Positions 24,945-36,481 of a stretch of 64,000 nt of DNA are shown piece after piece. The stretch lies in contig NZ_WUEY01000014.1 of NCBI RefSeq assembly GCF_010668395.1, positions 1 through 64,000 of the forward strand. The letters run 5' to 3'. Origin of the DNA: Martinezella lusitana. Lineage in GTDB: Bacteria; Pseudomonadota; Alphaproteobacteria; Rhizobiales; Rhizobiaceae. Under the pieces are notes generated by a model that saw only the letters and a program-made list of their open reading frames with translations, was not told where the DNA came from and did no database searches. A program made the translations under genes and the position numbers. Numbering within the stretch: the first letter of the stretch is position 1; each line of letters starts with the position of its first letter.

Positions 24945-25885
24945 ATGTGCATCGCCTGCACCCACACCATTCATCGCGCACAACATAACTTTGGCTGGAA
25001 CAAGGATTTTCCGCCGGCGCTGACGGCCAAGGCCGGCGAGACCATACTATTCGAATGCCTTGATTCCTCGGGCGGACAGCTGGGTGCCGACGCGACGTTG
25101 GAAACGCTCGTCAATCTGGACTTTGGCAAGATCAATCCCGTCTCCGGTCCGGTCTATGTGGAAGGCGCTGAGCCTGGCGATGCGCTCAAGGTGACCATCC
25201 GCAAGTTTCATCCGATCGGCCACGGCTGGACGGCGAATATTCCGGGTTTCGGCCTGCTGGCGGACCAGTTCAAGGAGCCGGCGCTGCACGTCTGGACCTA
25301 TGACAGCGTCACCATGGCGCCATCCGCTTTCGGCCCCGGCGGTCGTGTGCCGCTCAAGCCTTTTACCGGAACGATCGGCGTGGCGCCTGCCGAACCCGGA
25401 CTGCATTCCGTCGTGCCGCCGCGGCGCGTCGGCGGCAACTTGGATATCCGTGACCTGACCGCCGGCGTCACGCTCTATCTGCCCGTCGAAACGGAAGGTG
25501 CTCTTTTCTCGGTCGGCGATACGCATGCAGCCCAAGGGGATGGCGAGGTCTGCGGCACGGCCATCGAAAGCCAGATGAACGTCGAGCTCACCCTCGACCT
25601 CGTCAAGGGTGCGAACCTGCAGACGCCGCGCTTCACCACGACGGAGCCGGTAACCAGGCATCTCGACGGTGCCGGCTATGAGGTAACGACCGGCATCGGC
25701 CCGGATCTGATGACCGGCGCGCGCGAAGCGGTCATGCGCATGATCGATCTTCTTGTCGCCGAACATGGCCTCAAGCCTGTCGATGCCTACATGCTCTGCT
25801 CGGTATGCGGCGATCTCCGGATCAGCGAGATCGTCGATATGCCCAACTGGGTCGTGTCCTTCTACTTTCCAAGGATCGTCTTCGC

Positions 25886-25889
<4 letters not shown>
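24945..25889 (+). CDS. Acetamidase/formamidase family hydrolase (FmdA/AmdA)
   Basis: A 314-residue enzyme. Characteristic stretches are MCIACTHTIHRAQHNFGWNK, NPVSGPVYVEGAEPGDALKV, FTGTIGVAPAEPG, and GDTHAAQGDGEVCGTAIES, the last being the metal/catalytic region of the family. Members hydrolyse formamide or acetamide to ammonia and the acid in the cytoplasm. ATG 24945 follows GGAG; the upstream TTG is ignored. It is embedded between the binding protein and the ATPase, which ties the transporter to amide use. The ATPase start overlaps its stop. Confidence 0.9.
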
Positions 25890-27568
<1,679 letters not shown>

Positions 27569-27711
27569 TACTACGCGCCACATGAGCCATGGGGGTGGTT
27601 CGGAGAGGATGCGAGCAACGGCTCACCCCTCGTCGTGCGAATGTCGAGTTTTGCCGCCCGCCTTCCTGCTTTCGCATTCAGGCGGGCGGAACTGGTTTCA
27701 GACTGTATTCG

Positions 27712-29799
27712 TCAGGCGGCGCGGCGCGTGCGCGCCTCACGGACGGCCTGTTCGGCAATGCGAAACTGAGCGAGCAATTCGTTCAGCGTGGCCGCCTCGG
27801 AAGCAAGGCCATGGCTTGCCGCCGTCTGTTCCTCGACCATTGCGGCGTTCTGCTGAGTGCCCTGGTCCATGGTGTTGACCGCGACGTTGATCTCCTGCAG
27901 GCCGGTCGACTGTTCGCGGGAAGACCGGACGATCGCTTCGATGTTCTGGTTGATCTCCTGGACATCGCGCACGATCACGTCAAGCGCCTCGCCCGTCTGG
28001 TTGACGAGGGTGACGCCGTTCTTGACCTGCTCGCCGGAGGCGGTGATCAAGGATTTGATTTCCTTGGCGGCCTGAGCGGAGCGCTGCGCCAGTTCGCGAA
28101 CTTCCTGCGCAACCACGGCAAAGCCCTTGCCGGCTTCGCCCGCGCGGGCCGCTTCGACGCCGGCATTGAGGGCGAGCAGGTTCGTCTGGAAGGCGATATC
28201 GTCGATGACGCCGATGATATTGGAGATTTCGCCCGACGACTTTTCGATCATGTTCATCGCGCCGACGGCCTTTTCGACGATCTCGCCGGATTTCTCCGCA
28301 CCGCTGCGGGCGCGTGTGACGAGCTGACCGACTTCCTCGGCCCGGCGGGCGCTGTCCTTGACCGTGGTCGTGATTTCCTCAAGCGCTGCGGCAGTCTCTT
28401 CGACGGAAGCTGCCTGCTGTTCGGTACGCCGCGCAAGGTTGTCGGCAGCCGAGCGGATTTCCGTCGCGCCGGTGTCGATTGCCCGTGCATTGCGGCCAAC
28501 GGTAGCCATGGCGTCGTGCAGTCGTGCGACCGATGTATTGAAATCGGTCCGCAGGCGGTCGAGATCGCCGACGAAAGGAGTCGTGATGCGATGCACCAGA
28601 TCGCCGTTTGCCAAACGACCAAGTCCATCGGCAAGCGAATGCACGGCGGAGGCGATCTGCTCTTCCTCGCTGGCCTTCAGCGCTTCGCGCTCCCGGCGCT
28701 CCTGCTCGCTGAGCATGCGTGTTTCCTCGGCCTCCTTCGTCAGGCGGCCTCGCTGGATCATATTGTCCCGGAAGACGGCAACGGCTGCTGCCATGCGTCC
28801 AAGCTCGTCCTTCCTGTCGGTCCCCGGTATTTCGGCGGAGACGTCACCGCCTGCAAGCCGGCCCATGGCGCTCGTCATCTGCAGCACAGGGCGCACGACG
28901 AGGCTCGACAGCAGCGCAGCCAATACAATGATCAGCGTGACGACGCCGATGACGGTCGCGACCGTGGCGGCGATACGGAACTTGGCGATGCTGGCGAATG
29001 CCATGTCGCGGTCTATCTGAACTCCCAGATACCAATCGGAGCGCGGCAGGCCTTCGATGGGCAGGAAGCTGACGAGAACGGGCTTGCCGTTGAAGGTCGT
29101 CTCGGAAATGCCGGAACCGATCGTCGGCGTCGCTTGCGGAAACGCGTCCGTGAGCTTCTTGGTGACCAGCTGCTGGTCCTGGTGGACGAGAATGGTTCCG
29201 TCGTTCTTGATCAGGAAGGCCGATCCTTTCCCGCCCATCGTGACCGCCTTGATCATGGAAACCAGCGAGCCAAGGGAGAAATCGCTGGCGGCAACGCCGA
29301 ACAGCTTGCCGTCGCGCTTGACCGGCATGGCGGCGCTGATGATCAGATTGCCCGTCGAGGCGTCGTTGTAGGGATCGGTCAGGACCAGCTTGTCGGCCTG
29401 CACCGCATCCTTGTACCAGGGGCGCTTGCGCGGATCGTAGCCTGCCGGAAGCTCCTGGTTGGGAACGCTGGTGAAAGCGCCTTGCTCATCGCCCACGTAG
29501 GTCGACATGAACTCCCGCAACAGAACGGGATTGTCGAAGGCGCTGGCGATGCCAGCCGGATTTCCGGCCTTGGCGGCGGCGTTGGCTGCGAGCTCGGTCA
29601 GCATGACGCGCGCATTCAACCAGTTCGAAATGCTCTGGGACGCCTGCAGGCCGGAGGATTCGATTTCTCCCTTGACCGCGTCGTGGGCGACGCCGCGCTG
29701 GAGACTGTCGATATAGATTGAAAAGCCGCAGAGGGCGGCAATGACAACCAGTGATGCCACCACCAGTATCTTCGTCATCAAATTGAAACGGGTCTGCAC
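27712..29799 (-). CDS. Methyl-accepting chemotaxis protein with dCache sensor
   Basis: About 695 residues: TM1 (about 8-28), a periplasmic dCache domain with DPRKRPWYKDAV and DPYNDASTGNLIISAAMPV, TM2 (about 280-303), HAMP, and a long cytoplasmic signalling coiled coil with the conserved tip DIAFQTNLLALNAGVEAARAG. It lacks a C-terminal receptor pentapeptide tether. GTG 29799 (VQTRFNLMTKILV) gives the best N-terminus; ATG 29778 is an alternative, and neither has a strong ribosome site. It is monocistronic. The ligand is unknown, although its position next to the amide importer is suggestive. Confidence 0.85.
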   Translation of the reverse strand: MQTRFNLMTKILVVASLVVIAALCGFSIYIDSLQRGVAHDAVKGEIESSGLQASQSISNWLNARVMLTELAANAAAKAGNPAGIASAFDNPVLLREFMSTYVGDEQGAFTSVPNQELPAGYDPRKRPWYKDAVQADKLVLTDPYNDASTGNLIISAAMPVKRDGKLFGVAASDFSLGSLVSMIKAVTMGGKGSAFLIKNDGTILVHQDQQLVTKKLTDAFPQATPTIGSGISETTFNGKPVLVSFLPIEGLPRSDWYLGVQIDRDMAFASIAKFRIAATVATVIGVVTLIIVLAALLSSLVVRPVLQMTSAMGRLAGGDVSAEIPGTDRKDELGRMAAAVAVFRDNMIQRGRLTKEAEETRMLSEQERREREALKASEEEQIASAVHSLADGLGRLANGDLVHRITTPFVGDLDRLRTDFNTSVARLHDAMATVGRNARAIDTGATEIRSAADNLARRTEQQAASVEETAAALEEITTTVKDSARRAEEVGQLVTRARSGAEKSGEIVEKAVGAMNMIEKSSGEISNIIGVIDDIAFQTNLLALNAGVEAARAGEAGKGFAVVAQEVRELAQRSAQAAKEIKSLITASGEQVKNGVTLVNQTGEALDVIVRDVQEINQNIEAIVRSSREQSTGLQEINVAVNTMDQGTQQNAAMVEEQTAASHGLASEAATLNELLAQFRIAEQAVREARTRRAA

Positions 29800-30067
29800 G
29801 GGATCGGTCCCTATAAGTTGTCCGGCAGGTTGATGATCGCGGACATCAAGAAGCCGGACGCGCCAAACGACATGGTCATTCCCAGCAAATGCCGTCATGG
29901 CGCCGCGCATGCCTTAATGAGACATGCGGTCAGATATGATGCAGAAGCGTTAAGGTGTCTTTAATCACGATGGATCGCAGGCCTCGCGATGGAAACCGCG
30001 GTGCGATTTATGAACGATCGGCCGGCGGGATCCATATCGAAGATGGCATTCGAAGCGGATTGAAACC

Positions 30068-30877
30068 CTAGCTGGCGATCGCTTCCAGATATCTCTCCGC
30101 GGAGCGCTCCACGATGCGATTGCCGTCGTTCTCGATCGTTCGACCCGGGAATGCGCCGTAGATCGCTTCAAACCGGTATGGCCGCACCGCCTGCGCAATC
30201 GCCTTCACGGCTTTGGCATTGAGGGGAACGAGGTTGGGGTAGCTGCGCATGAAGCTGACATATCGGCGATCCATGGTCACCTGCATGGTGTCGCCGACGA
30301 AGAGGGCGCCGCGCCTATCTTCGAGCCATGGGCAATGCAACACCGCGCTGCCCTCGAAATGTCCGCCGCAGCGGATCATGGTGGCCGGGCCTATCTCCAG
30401 CGACTCTCCCGTTAAGGGGCGAAGCGCAGCAGAGGTTCTCTGCACCCATCGACCATCGTCGGCGTGAATATGGATCGGCGCGTTGCCGAAGGCCGCACTC
30501 CATTCGATCATCGATGCATAGAAATGCGGGTGGGAGATTGCGACCGCACTCAGGCCGCCCATGGCGACAATCCGGGCTTTGCTGGCCTCGTCGATGAGGC
30601 TGAGGCAGTCCCAGAGGATGTTGCCCTCCGGTGTCTCGATCAGGAAGGCGCGCTGGCCGATGCCGAAATCGGGTGAAATCTGCAGGCTGTGAATGCCCTT
30701 GGCCTCCTCTTTCCAGACGATACAATGCGTCGCGCGGAGGGTTGTCATGTCGGTCCATTGCTGCCCCGATTGCGGTACGAACTGGCGATCGTCCTCGCAG
30801 ATGGGGCAGGTTCGTGGAGGCTCGATGTTTTCATCGAACTGCGTGCCGCAAGCGGCACAGATAAAACAGGTCATCAT
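30068..30877 (-). CDS. MBL-fold metallohydrolase with N-terminal zinc ribbon
   Basis: A 269-residue protein. Residues 1-30 form a rubredoxin-like knuckle (CFICAACG and TCPIC). The rest is a metallo-beta-lactamase fold, but the usual THxHxDH motif reads ISHPHFYASMIEW; later ligands appear in GGHFEGSAVLHCPW and GALFVGDTMQV. The altered metal site defines a subgroup of unknown activity. Two adjacent ATG codons follow GAGG, so the exact start is ambiguous by one residue. Confidence 0.75.
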   Translation of the reverse strand: MMTCFICAACGTQFDENIEPPRTCPICEDDRQFVPQSGQQWTDMTTLRATHCIVWKEEAKGIHSLQISPDFGIGQRAFLIETPEGNILWDCLSLIDEASKARIVAMGGLSAVAISHPHFYASMIEWSAAFGNAPIHIHADDGRWVQRTSAALRPLTGESLEIGPATMIRCGGHFEGSAVLHCPWLEDRRGALFVGDTMQVTMDRRYVSFMRSYPNLVPLNAKAVKAIAQAVRPYRFEAIYGAFPGRTIENDGNRIVERSAERYLEAIAS

Positions 30878-31044
30878 CAGGTCCTCGCCAATCCGCTCTC
30901 CCGGATCAAGCCGGAAATGCTCGCAGCGCCGCTACCCACGGGCCATCCGCTATATTGGCGCAATCGTGCCGAGTTCCAGGCTGGGGTGAACTGCGACTTG
31001 CCATTTCGGACGGTCGCAGCTCTGTCGGGATATCGGCGTCGGCT

Positions 31045-31845
31045 TTAAACGCCGGCGATCTTTCGCAAATCGTCGATCGCGCCGGGCGCTGCGCCGAGAA
31101 CCACCGATCCCTTGGTCAGGCGTTCGCCTTCGGTCGGGAAAGGATGGTACCAGCCGCCGGCCTCCTTCACGAGGCAATAGCCGGCAAGGCAATCCCAGGC
31201 GTGCATATAGGGTTCGTAGTAGCCGACGAGGCGTCCGGCCGCGACATAGGCGAGCATCAGCGCACCCGAGCCGTTGCGGATGAAGTTGCCACCGGCCTCC
31301 AGGACCTGCTCGACCATTTTCGCGACGAAGGCCGGGGTGACGTGATTGTTGGCGCCGATCCCGGTCACGGCATTGCGGATGTTGCGGGTGTCATCGAGCT
31401 TGAGGCTCTTGCCGTTGAGGGTGGCGCCCTTGCCGAGCGCGGCGACGTAGAGCTCGTCGTGGCACGGCGCCGAGATGACGCCGATCACGGGAATGCCGTC
31501 GTGCAGCACGGCGATGGAAACGCACCAGTTGGGCATGCCGTTGACGAAGGGGCTTGTCCCGTCGATCGGGTCGACGACCCAAGTGTAGCCGGACGTGCCC
31601 GTTTCAAGCCCATACTCTTCGCCGAGAATACTGTCATGAGGGTAAGCCTCGTGGATGCGGCCGCGGATGAGATTTTCGACGTCCCGGTCGGCGATCGAGA
31701 CGACATCCTGCAGGTCGCGCTTGGTTTCGATGACCAGCGTCTCGCGGCGTTTGAAATAGTCGAGAGCGAGTTTTCCTGCTTCGTGGCCAATCGCTTCGGC
31801 CAGCGCAAGACGTGTTTCGAGATCGGCGGGAGATGCGGATGTCAT
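31045..31845 (-). CDS. Inositol-monophosphatase-family phosphatase
   Basis: A 266-residue enzyme with the family metal sites: GEEYG (about 74-78), the signature VVDPIDGTSPFVNGMPNW (about 89-106), and the C-terminal WDCLAGYCLVKEAGG. Members release phosphate from inositol phosphates, histidinol phosphate or other sugar phosphates using magnesium. It is the last gene of an AfuABC-like import operon, 36 bases after the ATPase, so it likely dephosphorylates the imported ester. The exact substrate is not shown by sequence. Confidence 0.88.
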   Translation of the reverse strand: MTSASPADLETRLALAEAIGHEAGKLALDYFKRRETLVIETKRDLQDVVSIADRDVENLIRGRIHEAYPHDSILGEEYGLETGTSGYTWVVDPIDGTSPFVNGMPNWCVSIAVLHDGIPVIGVISAPCHDELYVAALGKGATLNGKSLKLDDTRNIRNAVTGIGANNHVTPAFVAKMVEQVLEAGGNFIRNGSGALMLAYVAAGRLVGYYEPYMHAWDCLAGYCLVKEAGGWYHPFPTEGERLTKGSVVLGAAPGAIDDLRKIAGV

Positions 31846-31881
31846 TCAATAGGTCCTTGATCGTCTGATGTTTGACGGCGT

Positions 31882-32946
31882 TTAGCCGCCGATGACTGCG
31901 ATGCCGCGATCCTTGAAGCTGATCGTGACGTCCGTGCGGGGAGGGAGGGCTGCATCGACGGTCGCGTCGACGACGAAGAGGGAGCCGCGATCGGTCTGCA
32001 CCTCATATTCGACATGATCGCCGAGATAGGCGGAATGGACGATCTGGCCGTTGAACGGGCCGTCACCGGTTCTTGGTGTCAGCATGATGGCGTTCGGTCT
32101 GACGGCAAGCTGGGCCGGCCCCGGCCTGACTGCGCGGCCGTTCACCTGGTGGCGTAGCCCCTCGATCGCAATCGTTGCGCTGTTGCCGTCGGTTTCGACG
32201 ATGTCGCAGGGCATGACGTTGGCCTCGCCCATGAAATCGGCGATGAAGGCGGAGGCCGGCGCATCGTAAAGCTCGCGCGGTGCGCCTTGCTGGGCGATCC
32301 CGCCCTCCTTCATGACGATGATGCGGTCGGAGACGGCAAGCGCCTCGTCCTGGTCATGGGTGACGTAAACGGCGGTAAAGCCGAGACGCTGCTGCAATTC
32401 GCGGATGTCCGTCCTGACGCGCCGGCGCAGGCGGGCATCGAGATTGGAGAGCGGTTCGTCGAGAAGCAGCACCTGGGGTTCGACGACGAGGGCGCGGGCG
32501 ACGGCGACACGCTGCTGCTGGCCGCCGGAGAGTTCGGCGGGAAGGCGTGCGCCCATGCCGGCCAGGCCGACGAGGCTGAGGGCGCCTTCCGCCTTCTCGC
32601 GCGCCTCCTTGCGTCTCATGCCGGAGGATTCGAGCCCGTAGGCGACATTGTCGAGCGCCGTCATGTGCGGAAACAAAGCATAGCTCTGGAAGACCATCGA
32701 GACGTCGCGCTCGTTGGCCGGGAGCATGGTGACATCCTTGCCGCCGATCAGGATACGGCCGGAGGAGGGATGCTCGAGCCCCGCCAGCATGCGAAGCGTC
32801 GTCGTCTTGCCGCAGCCGGAAGGGCCGAGCAGGGTCACGAGCGTCCCCGGCTCGATGGTGAGCGACAGATCGGGGATGGCGGTGAACGCGCCAAAGGTCT
32901 TGCGGACATTCTCGAAGACGACGGAACCGGGAGCCTTCGGGTTCAT
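31882..32946 (-). CDS. ABC transporter ATP-binding protein, AfuC/FbpC type
   Basis: A 354-residue ATPase with Walker A GPSGCGKTT, signature LSGGQQQRVAVARAL, Walker B LLLDEPLSNLDARLR and H-loop VTHDQDEA. A C-terminal TOBE-like domain follows residue 240. The start ATG 32946 overlaps the permease stop (ATGA), and a long spurious upstream extension of the frame is ignored. It drives the fused permease. Confidence 0.92.
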   Translation of the reverse strand: MNPKAPGSVVFENVRKTFGAFTAIPDLSLTIEPGTLVTLLGPSGCGKTTTLRMLAGLEHPSSGRILIGGKDVTMLPANERDVSMVFQSYALFPHMTALDNVAYGLESSGMRRKEAREKAEGALSLVGLAGMGARLPAELSGGQQQRVAVARALVVEPQVLLLDEPLSNLDARLRRRVRTDIRELQQRLGFTAVYVTHDQDEALAVSDRIIVMKEGGIAQQGAPRELYDAPASAFIADFMGEANVMPCDIVETDGNSATIAIEGLRHQVNGRAVRPGPAQLAVRPNAIMLTPRTGDGPFNGQIVHSAYLGDHVEYEVQTDRGSLFVVDATVDAALPPRTDVTISFKDRGIAVIGG

Positions 32947-35180
32947 GCGGTTTTCTCCTGAGCGAGGGATGCGGAGGTTGTCGGCGATGGCGTCATGGCG
33001 ACACGGTTCACGCGCCGCAACCGCCTTTCGCCGACGAGCAGCTGGAAGCCGGCGATGATGGTAATCATGACGACGATGAGAGCGGAGGAATAAGCGATCG
33101 CGACGCCGTATTCGCCGTTTTCGACCAGGCCGACGATATAGGCCGTGGACATGTTGTACTGGGCGCTGACGAGGAAGATGACCGCGCTGATCGAAGTGAT
33201 GGCGCGCACGAAGGAATAGACGAGCGCTGCGTTGATCGCCGGCCGGAGCAACGGCAGGATCACTTTCCGTATGGTGCGCAGGCTGTTGGCCCGCAGCGTC
33301 AGCGATGCCTCGTCGAGGCTCTTGTCGAGCTGGCTCATGGCGGCCACGCCGCCGCGAACGCCGACCGGCATGTTGCGAAACACGAAGCAGGCGACGAGGA
33401 TCAGGGCGGTTCCGGTCATTTCCAGCGGCGGCAGGTTGAAGGCCATGATGTAGCTGATGCCGATGACCGTGCCGGGGATGGCGAAGCTCATCATCAGTGC
33501 GAACTCGAACAGGCCGCGACCGACGAACTTCTGGCGCACGATCAGGTAGGCGGTGAGCAGGCCGACGGCGGCCGTCAGCGGCGCGGAGATCAGCGCGATT
33601 TCCATCGTCGTCCAGAAGGAGTTCCAGGCGACGCCGCTCCAGGCAAGGCCGCCATCGTCGCGCAGGCCGATCGAGAAAGCCTTGACGTAATGCTCGACCG
33701 TCAGCGTGTTGTCGAGGCCCCAGGTCCGCACGAAGCCGCCGAAGAGGATCATGACATAGACGACGACGGTAAAGAGCATCCAGGGAATGACAAGCGCGTG
33801 GACCGCGATCGAGAGGCCGCGGGGCAGCGCGGCGTGCGCACCTGAATCGCCCTTGCCTGTCACCGTCGCGAAGCTTTTGCCTTGCAGCCAGAGGCGCTGG
33901 GCAAGGAATGCGCTCAGCGTAAAGACGAGCAGGATCATGGCGAGGACCGCGGCGCGAGACGGGTCGTTCTGCGCCCCGACGACGCTGAAGAAGATCTCGG
34001 TCGACAGGACGCCATGGCTGCCGCCGAGCACCATCGGATTGCCGAAGTCGGCCATGCTCTCGATGAAGCCGATCAGGAAGGCATTTGCGAGACCCGGCTT
34101 CATCAACGGCAGCGATACCCGCCAGAAGGTGCGCCAGCGATTGGCACGCAGGGTCTGCGACGCCTCTTCCATCGACGGGCTGACGCCTTCGACCACCCCG
34201 ATGAGAACGAGAAAGGAAATCGGCGTGAAGGAAAGGACTTGCGCGATCCATATGCCGGTCAGGCCGTAAAGCCAGCGGCTTGGCTCCGTTCCGAAGAGCG
34301 ACGAGGCCAGCTGGGTGACGACGCCCGCCCGCCCGAATAGGAGGGTGAGGGCAAGCCCGACCACGAAGGGGGGCGTGATGATCGGCAGGATCGTCAGGAG
34401 CCTCAACCCCTTCTTGAAGGGAAAGCGGGTGCGGGTCGCGACCAGCGCGAAGCAGAGACCGAGCAGCGTCGATCCTCCCGCCGTCAGGATGGCGAGCCAG
34501 AGCGTGCGCCAGGCAACGCCGCAACGGTCGCCGCCGACGATGCAGCTGAGGCTCCAGATCGATGGGTCCTGGATGTTCGTCGTGAAGCCGCTGGGATCGA
34601 ACGAGCCGTCGAATGACTGGAAGGCGCCGACGAACATGCTGCCGACGGGATAGAATACGAAGATCGCGACCAGCACGATCAGCATCGTGATGGAACTGAC
34701 GACGAAGGCGTCGCCCTTCATCACGCCGCGCTCCGCAAGGCCGAAGGAAAAGAGCAGGACAAAGACGATGCCAAGCGTGATCGCGCCGGCGCCCATGGCC
34801 GGCTGGCCGTCCGCCAGGGCTCCGAACATGGTTTCGCTAATCGCCCAGGCCCAGCCCGCGGAGGTGATGGCAAGCCCTTGCAGGGCCAGAAAGACAAAAC
34901 CCAACGCCCCGGCAAAGGCCATGAGCGCGCCGCGCCGCATCGGACTGGAAACGAAGCGCGCGATGCCGCCAAGCACGAAAAGCCCGGCGGCAATCGCGAG
35001 CCACCATCGACCATAGCTGGAGATTTGCAGGATTCCAGGCGCTGTGGAGGGGTCGCGAGGAAAGCTGCTCAACCAGCCAAAGCCGAAGAAGCCGTCCTCG
35101 ATGCGATACCATGGGAGTAGTATCAGGGCGGCGATGCCGAGAATAAGCGCAATATCCAGCCGGCGTTTGCTATTGGTCAT
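32943..35180 (-). CDS. Fused ABC permease, AfuB/FbpB type (two permease halves)
   Basis: A 745-residue membrane protein with two permease modules. EAA loops appear as EEASQTLRANRWRTFWRVSLPLMKPGLANA in the first half and DEASLTLRANSLRTIRKVILPLLRPAINA in the second. An extra hydrophobic N-terminal region of about 180 residues precedes the first module. Fused permeases of this size are usual for the ferric/hexose-phosphate (Fbp/Afu) group. It overlaps the ATPase by four bases. Confidence 0.92.
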   Translation of the reverse strand: MTNSKRRLDIALILGIAALILLPWYRIEDGFFGFGWLSSFPRDPSTAPGILQISSYGRWWLAIAAGLFVLGGIARFVSSPMRRGALMAFAGALGFVFLALQGLAITSAGWAWAISETMFGALADGQPAMGAGAITLGIVFVLLFSFGLAERGVMKGDAFVVSSITMLIVLVAIFVFYPVGSMFVGAFQSFDGSFDPSGFTTNIQDPSIWSLSCIVGGDRCGVAWRTLWLAILTAGGSTLLGLCFALVATRTRFPFKKGLRLLTILPIITPPFVVGLALTLLFGRAGVVTQLASSLFGTEPSRWLYGLTGIWIAQVLSFTPISFLVLIGVVEGVSPSMEEASQTLRANRWRTFWRVSLPLMKPGLANAFLIGFIESMADFGNPMVLGGSHGVLSTEIFFSVVGAQNDPSRAAVLAMILLVFTLSAFLAQRLWLQGKSFATVTGKGDSGAHAALPRGLSIAVHALVIPWMLFTVVVYVMILFGGFVRTWGLDNTLTVEHYVKAFSIGLRDDGGLAWSGVAWNSFWTTMEIALISAPLTAAVGLLTAYLIVRQKFVGRGLFEFALMMSFAIPGTVIGISYIMAFNLPPLEMTGTALILVACFVFRNMPVGVRGGVAAMSQLDKSLDEASLTLRANSLRTIRKVILPLLRPAINAALVYSFVRAITSISAVIFLVSAQYNMSTAYIVGLVENGEYGVAIAYSSALIVVMITIIAGFQLLVGERRLRRVNRVAMTPSPTTSASLAQEKTA

Positions 35181-35268
35181 GGTCGGATTCGCATCCCATT
35201 CAGCAGAATTTGGAGACTATGCCGGCCGGATGCGTGCGTATCCGGCCGGCACGACGGTCAAGGGCCGA

Positions 35269-36297
35269 TCAGTTGGCCTTGGCGCCGATTTCCTTGTCCC
35301 ATCGGGCAAGCAGGGCCTTGCGGATCGTGGGATCGCCGTACTTCTTGAAGTCGTAGTCGATCAGCTTGATCTCCTCGAACTTCGGGGCCTCCTTCGGAAC
35401 CTCGGCCGATTTGTTGGAGGGAAGCTGATAGGATTTGGCGTCCTTCATATGCGATTGCGCCTCGGCGCTCAGCGCCCAGTCGTACCATTTCTTGGCGTTC
35501 TCGAGGTTTCTGGCGCCCTTGATGATGGACATGGAGCCGATCTCGTAGCCGGTGCCCTCGCAGGGAGCGACCGCCTTGATGGGGAAGCCTTCGACGGTCT
35601 GGGCGACGGCGTCATGCATGAAGACGATGCCGATGGTGGCCTCTCCTCGGGCCGCCGCCTTTACCGGCGCCGAGCCTGATTTCGTATATTGCGAGATATT
35701 GGCATTGAGCTTCGAGAGATAGTCGAAAGCCTTGTCCTCGCCCATGATCTGCACGAGCGTCGCAAGCGTATTGTAGGACGTTCCGGACGAATTCGGATTG
35801 GCGATCTGGATCTCGCCCTTGTAGGAAGGGTCGGTCAGGTCAGCCCAGCACTTTGGCTCCTTCAGGCCCTTTTTCTTCAGGATCTCGCTGTTGTATCCCC
35901 AGCCGAGCGCGCCGGCGTAGACGCCGACCGTGCGGAAGTTGGCGCTTTCGGCCTGCTTCTTTGCCCAGTCCTGCAATTGATCGAACAATGGTGATTTGTA
36001 TTCGAGGGTCAGGCCTTCGGCCGCCGCCTGCAGATGCGGATCGCCGGTTCCGGCCCACCAGATATCCGTCTTCGGATTGCGCGCCTCGGCGCGGATCTTG
36101 GCATAGGTTTCCCCGGCGGAAAGCCGGACCATGTTGACCTTGATGTCGCTCTGTTTCTCGAACAGCCCCTTCATCAGGTCGCAGACTTCCGGATCTGCCG
36201 AGCAGATTACGTTCAGATCGCCCGCGGCATGCGCCGACCAGGCAACAAAAGATACTCCCGCGGCAAGGGCTGCCGCGGCCAAATTGACCAATCGCAT
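35269..36297 (-). CDS. ABC substrate-binding protein, AfuA-like (sugar phosphate or related ester)
   Basis: A 342-residue periplasmic protein with a signal peptide (about 1-24, ending SAHAAG). The mature start LNVICSADPEVCDLMKGLFE and later LSAGETYAKIRAEARNPKTDIWW, GTGDPHLQAAAEGLT, ANPNSSGTSYNTLATLVQIMGE and QYTKSGSAPVKAAARGE resemble AfuA-type proteins, known to bind hexose phosphates, more than ferric-ion binders with a Tyr-Tyr site. ATG 36297 follows AGGAGG. With a phosphatase in the operon, a phosphorylated sugar or polyol is the likely ligand. Confidence 0.85.
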   Translation of the reverse strand: MRLVNLAAAALAAGVSFVAWSAHAAGDLNVICSADPEVCDLMKGLFEKQSDIKVNMVRLSAGETYAKIRAEARNPKTDIWWAGTGDPHLQAAAEGLTLEYKSPLFDQLQDWAKKQAESANFRTVGVYAGALGWGYNSEILKKKGLKEPKCWADLTDPSYKGEIQIANPNSSGTSYNTLATLVQIMGEDKAFDYLSKLNANISQYTKSGSAPVKAAARGEATIGIVFMHDAVAQTVEGFPIKAVAPCEGTGYEIGSMSIIKGARNLENAKKWYDWALSAEAQSHMKDAKSYQLPSNKSAEVPKEAPKFEEIKLIDYDFKKYGDPTIRKALLARWDKEIGAKAN

Positions 36298-36339
36298 GAT
36301 GTCCTCCTGCTTTTGCGGCGCCTCCACGCCGAGCGCTTA

Positions 36340-36355
36340 TTGCAAGCGTGTGCAA
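36340..36355. promoter_or_regulatory. LacI-type operator 1
   Basis: TTGCA-N6-TGCAA (TTGCAAGCGTGTGCAA) lies between the binding-protein gene and the divergent LacI gene. The same dyad occurs exactly 90 bases away at 36430. The symmetry and 16-base size suit a LacI-family dimer. Confidence 0.75.
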
Positions 36356-36429
36356 ATGCTGCATTGGTTGGCTTGCCATGTCAACCAGCGCTGTCATAAA
36401 AGTTTCACAATACTGACATGATTGCTGTA

Positions 36430-36445
36430 TTGCACGCGATTGCAA
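36430..36445. promoter_or_regulatory. LacI-type operator 2
   Basis: TTGCACGCGATTGCAA repeats the TTGCA-N6-TGCAA dyad, 36 bases before the GTG start of the LacI gene. With operator 1 it may allow a repression loop covering both divergent promoters. Confidence 0.75.
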
Positions 36446-36481
36446 ACTATGCTGAAGTTCATCGGCGAATAGGGAGGCACC

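Noticed and set aside
27589..29721. Long plus-strand frame opposite the chemoreceptor
   Set aside because: The minus strand encodes a complete methyl-accepting protein; the antisense frame has no ribosome site and only shadow-type composition.
33000..34524. Apparent 880-residue extension of the AfuC-like ATPase into the permease gene
   Set aside because: The extension is out of frame with a recognised fused permease; the ATPase start at 32946 gives the correct family N-terminus and a four-base overlap.
35269..36297. Ferric-iron binding protein
   Set aside because: General layout resembles Fbp systems, but the mature N-terminus and SSGTSY/TKSGSAP stretches fit AfuA-like ester binders better, and a phosphatase is in the operon.
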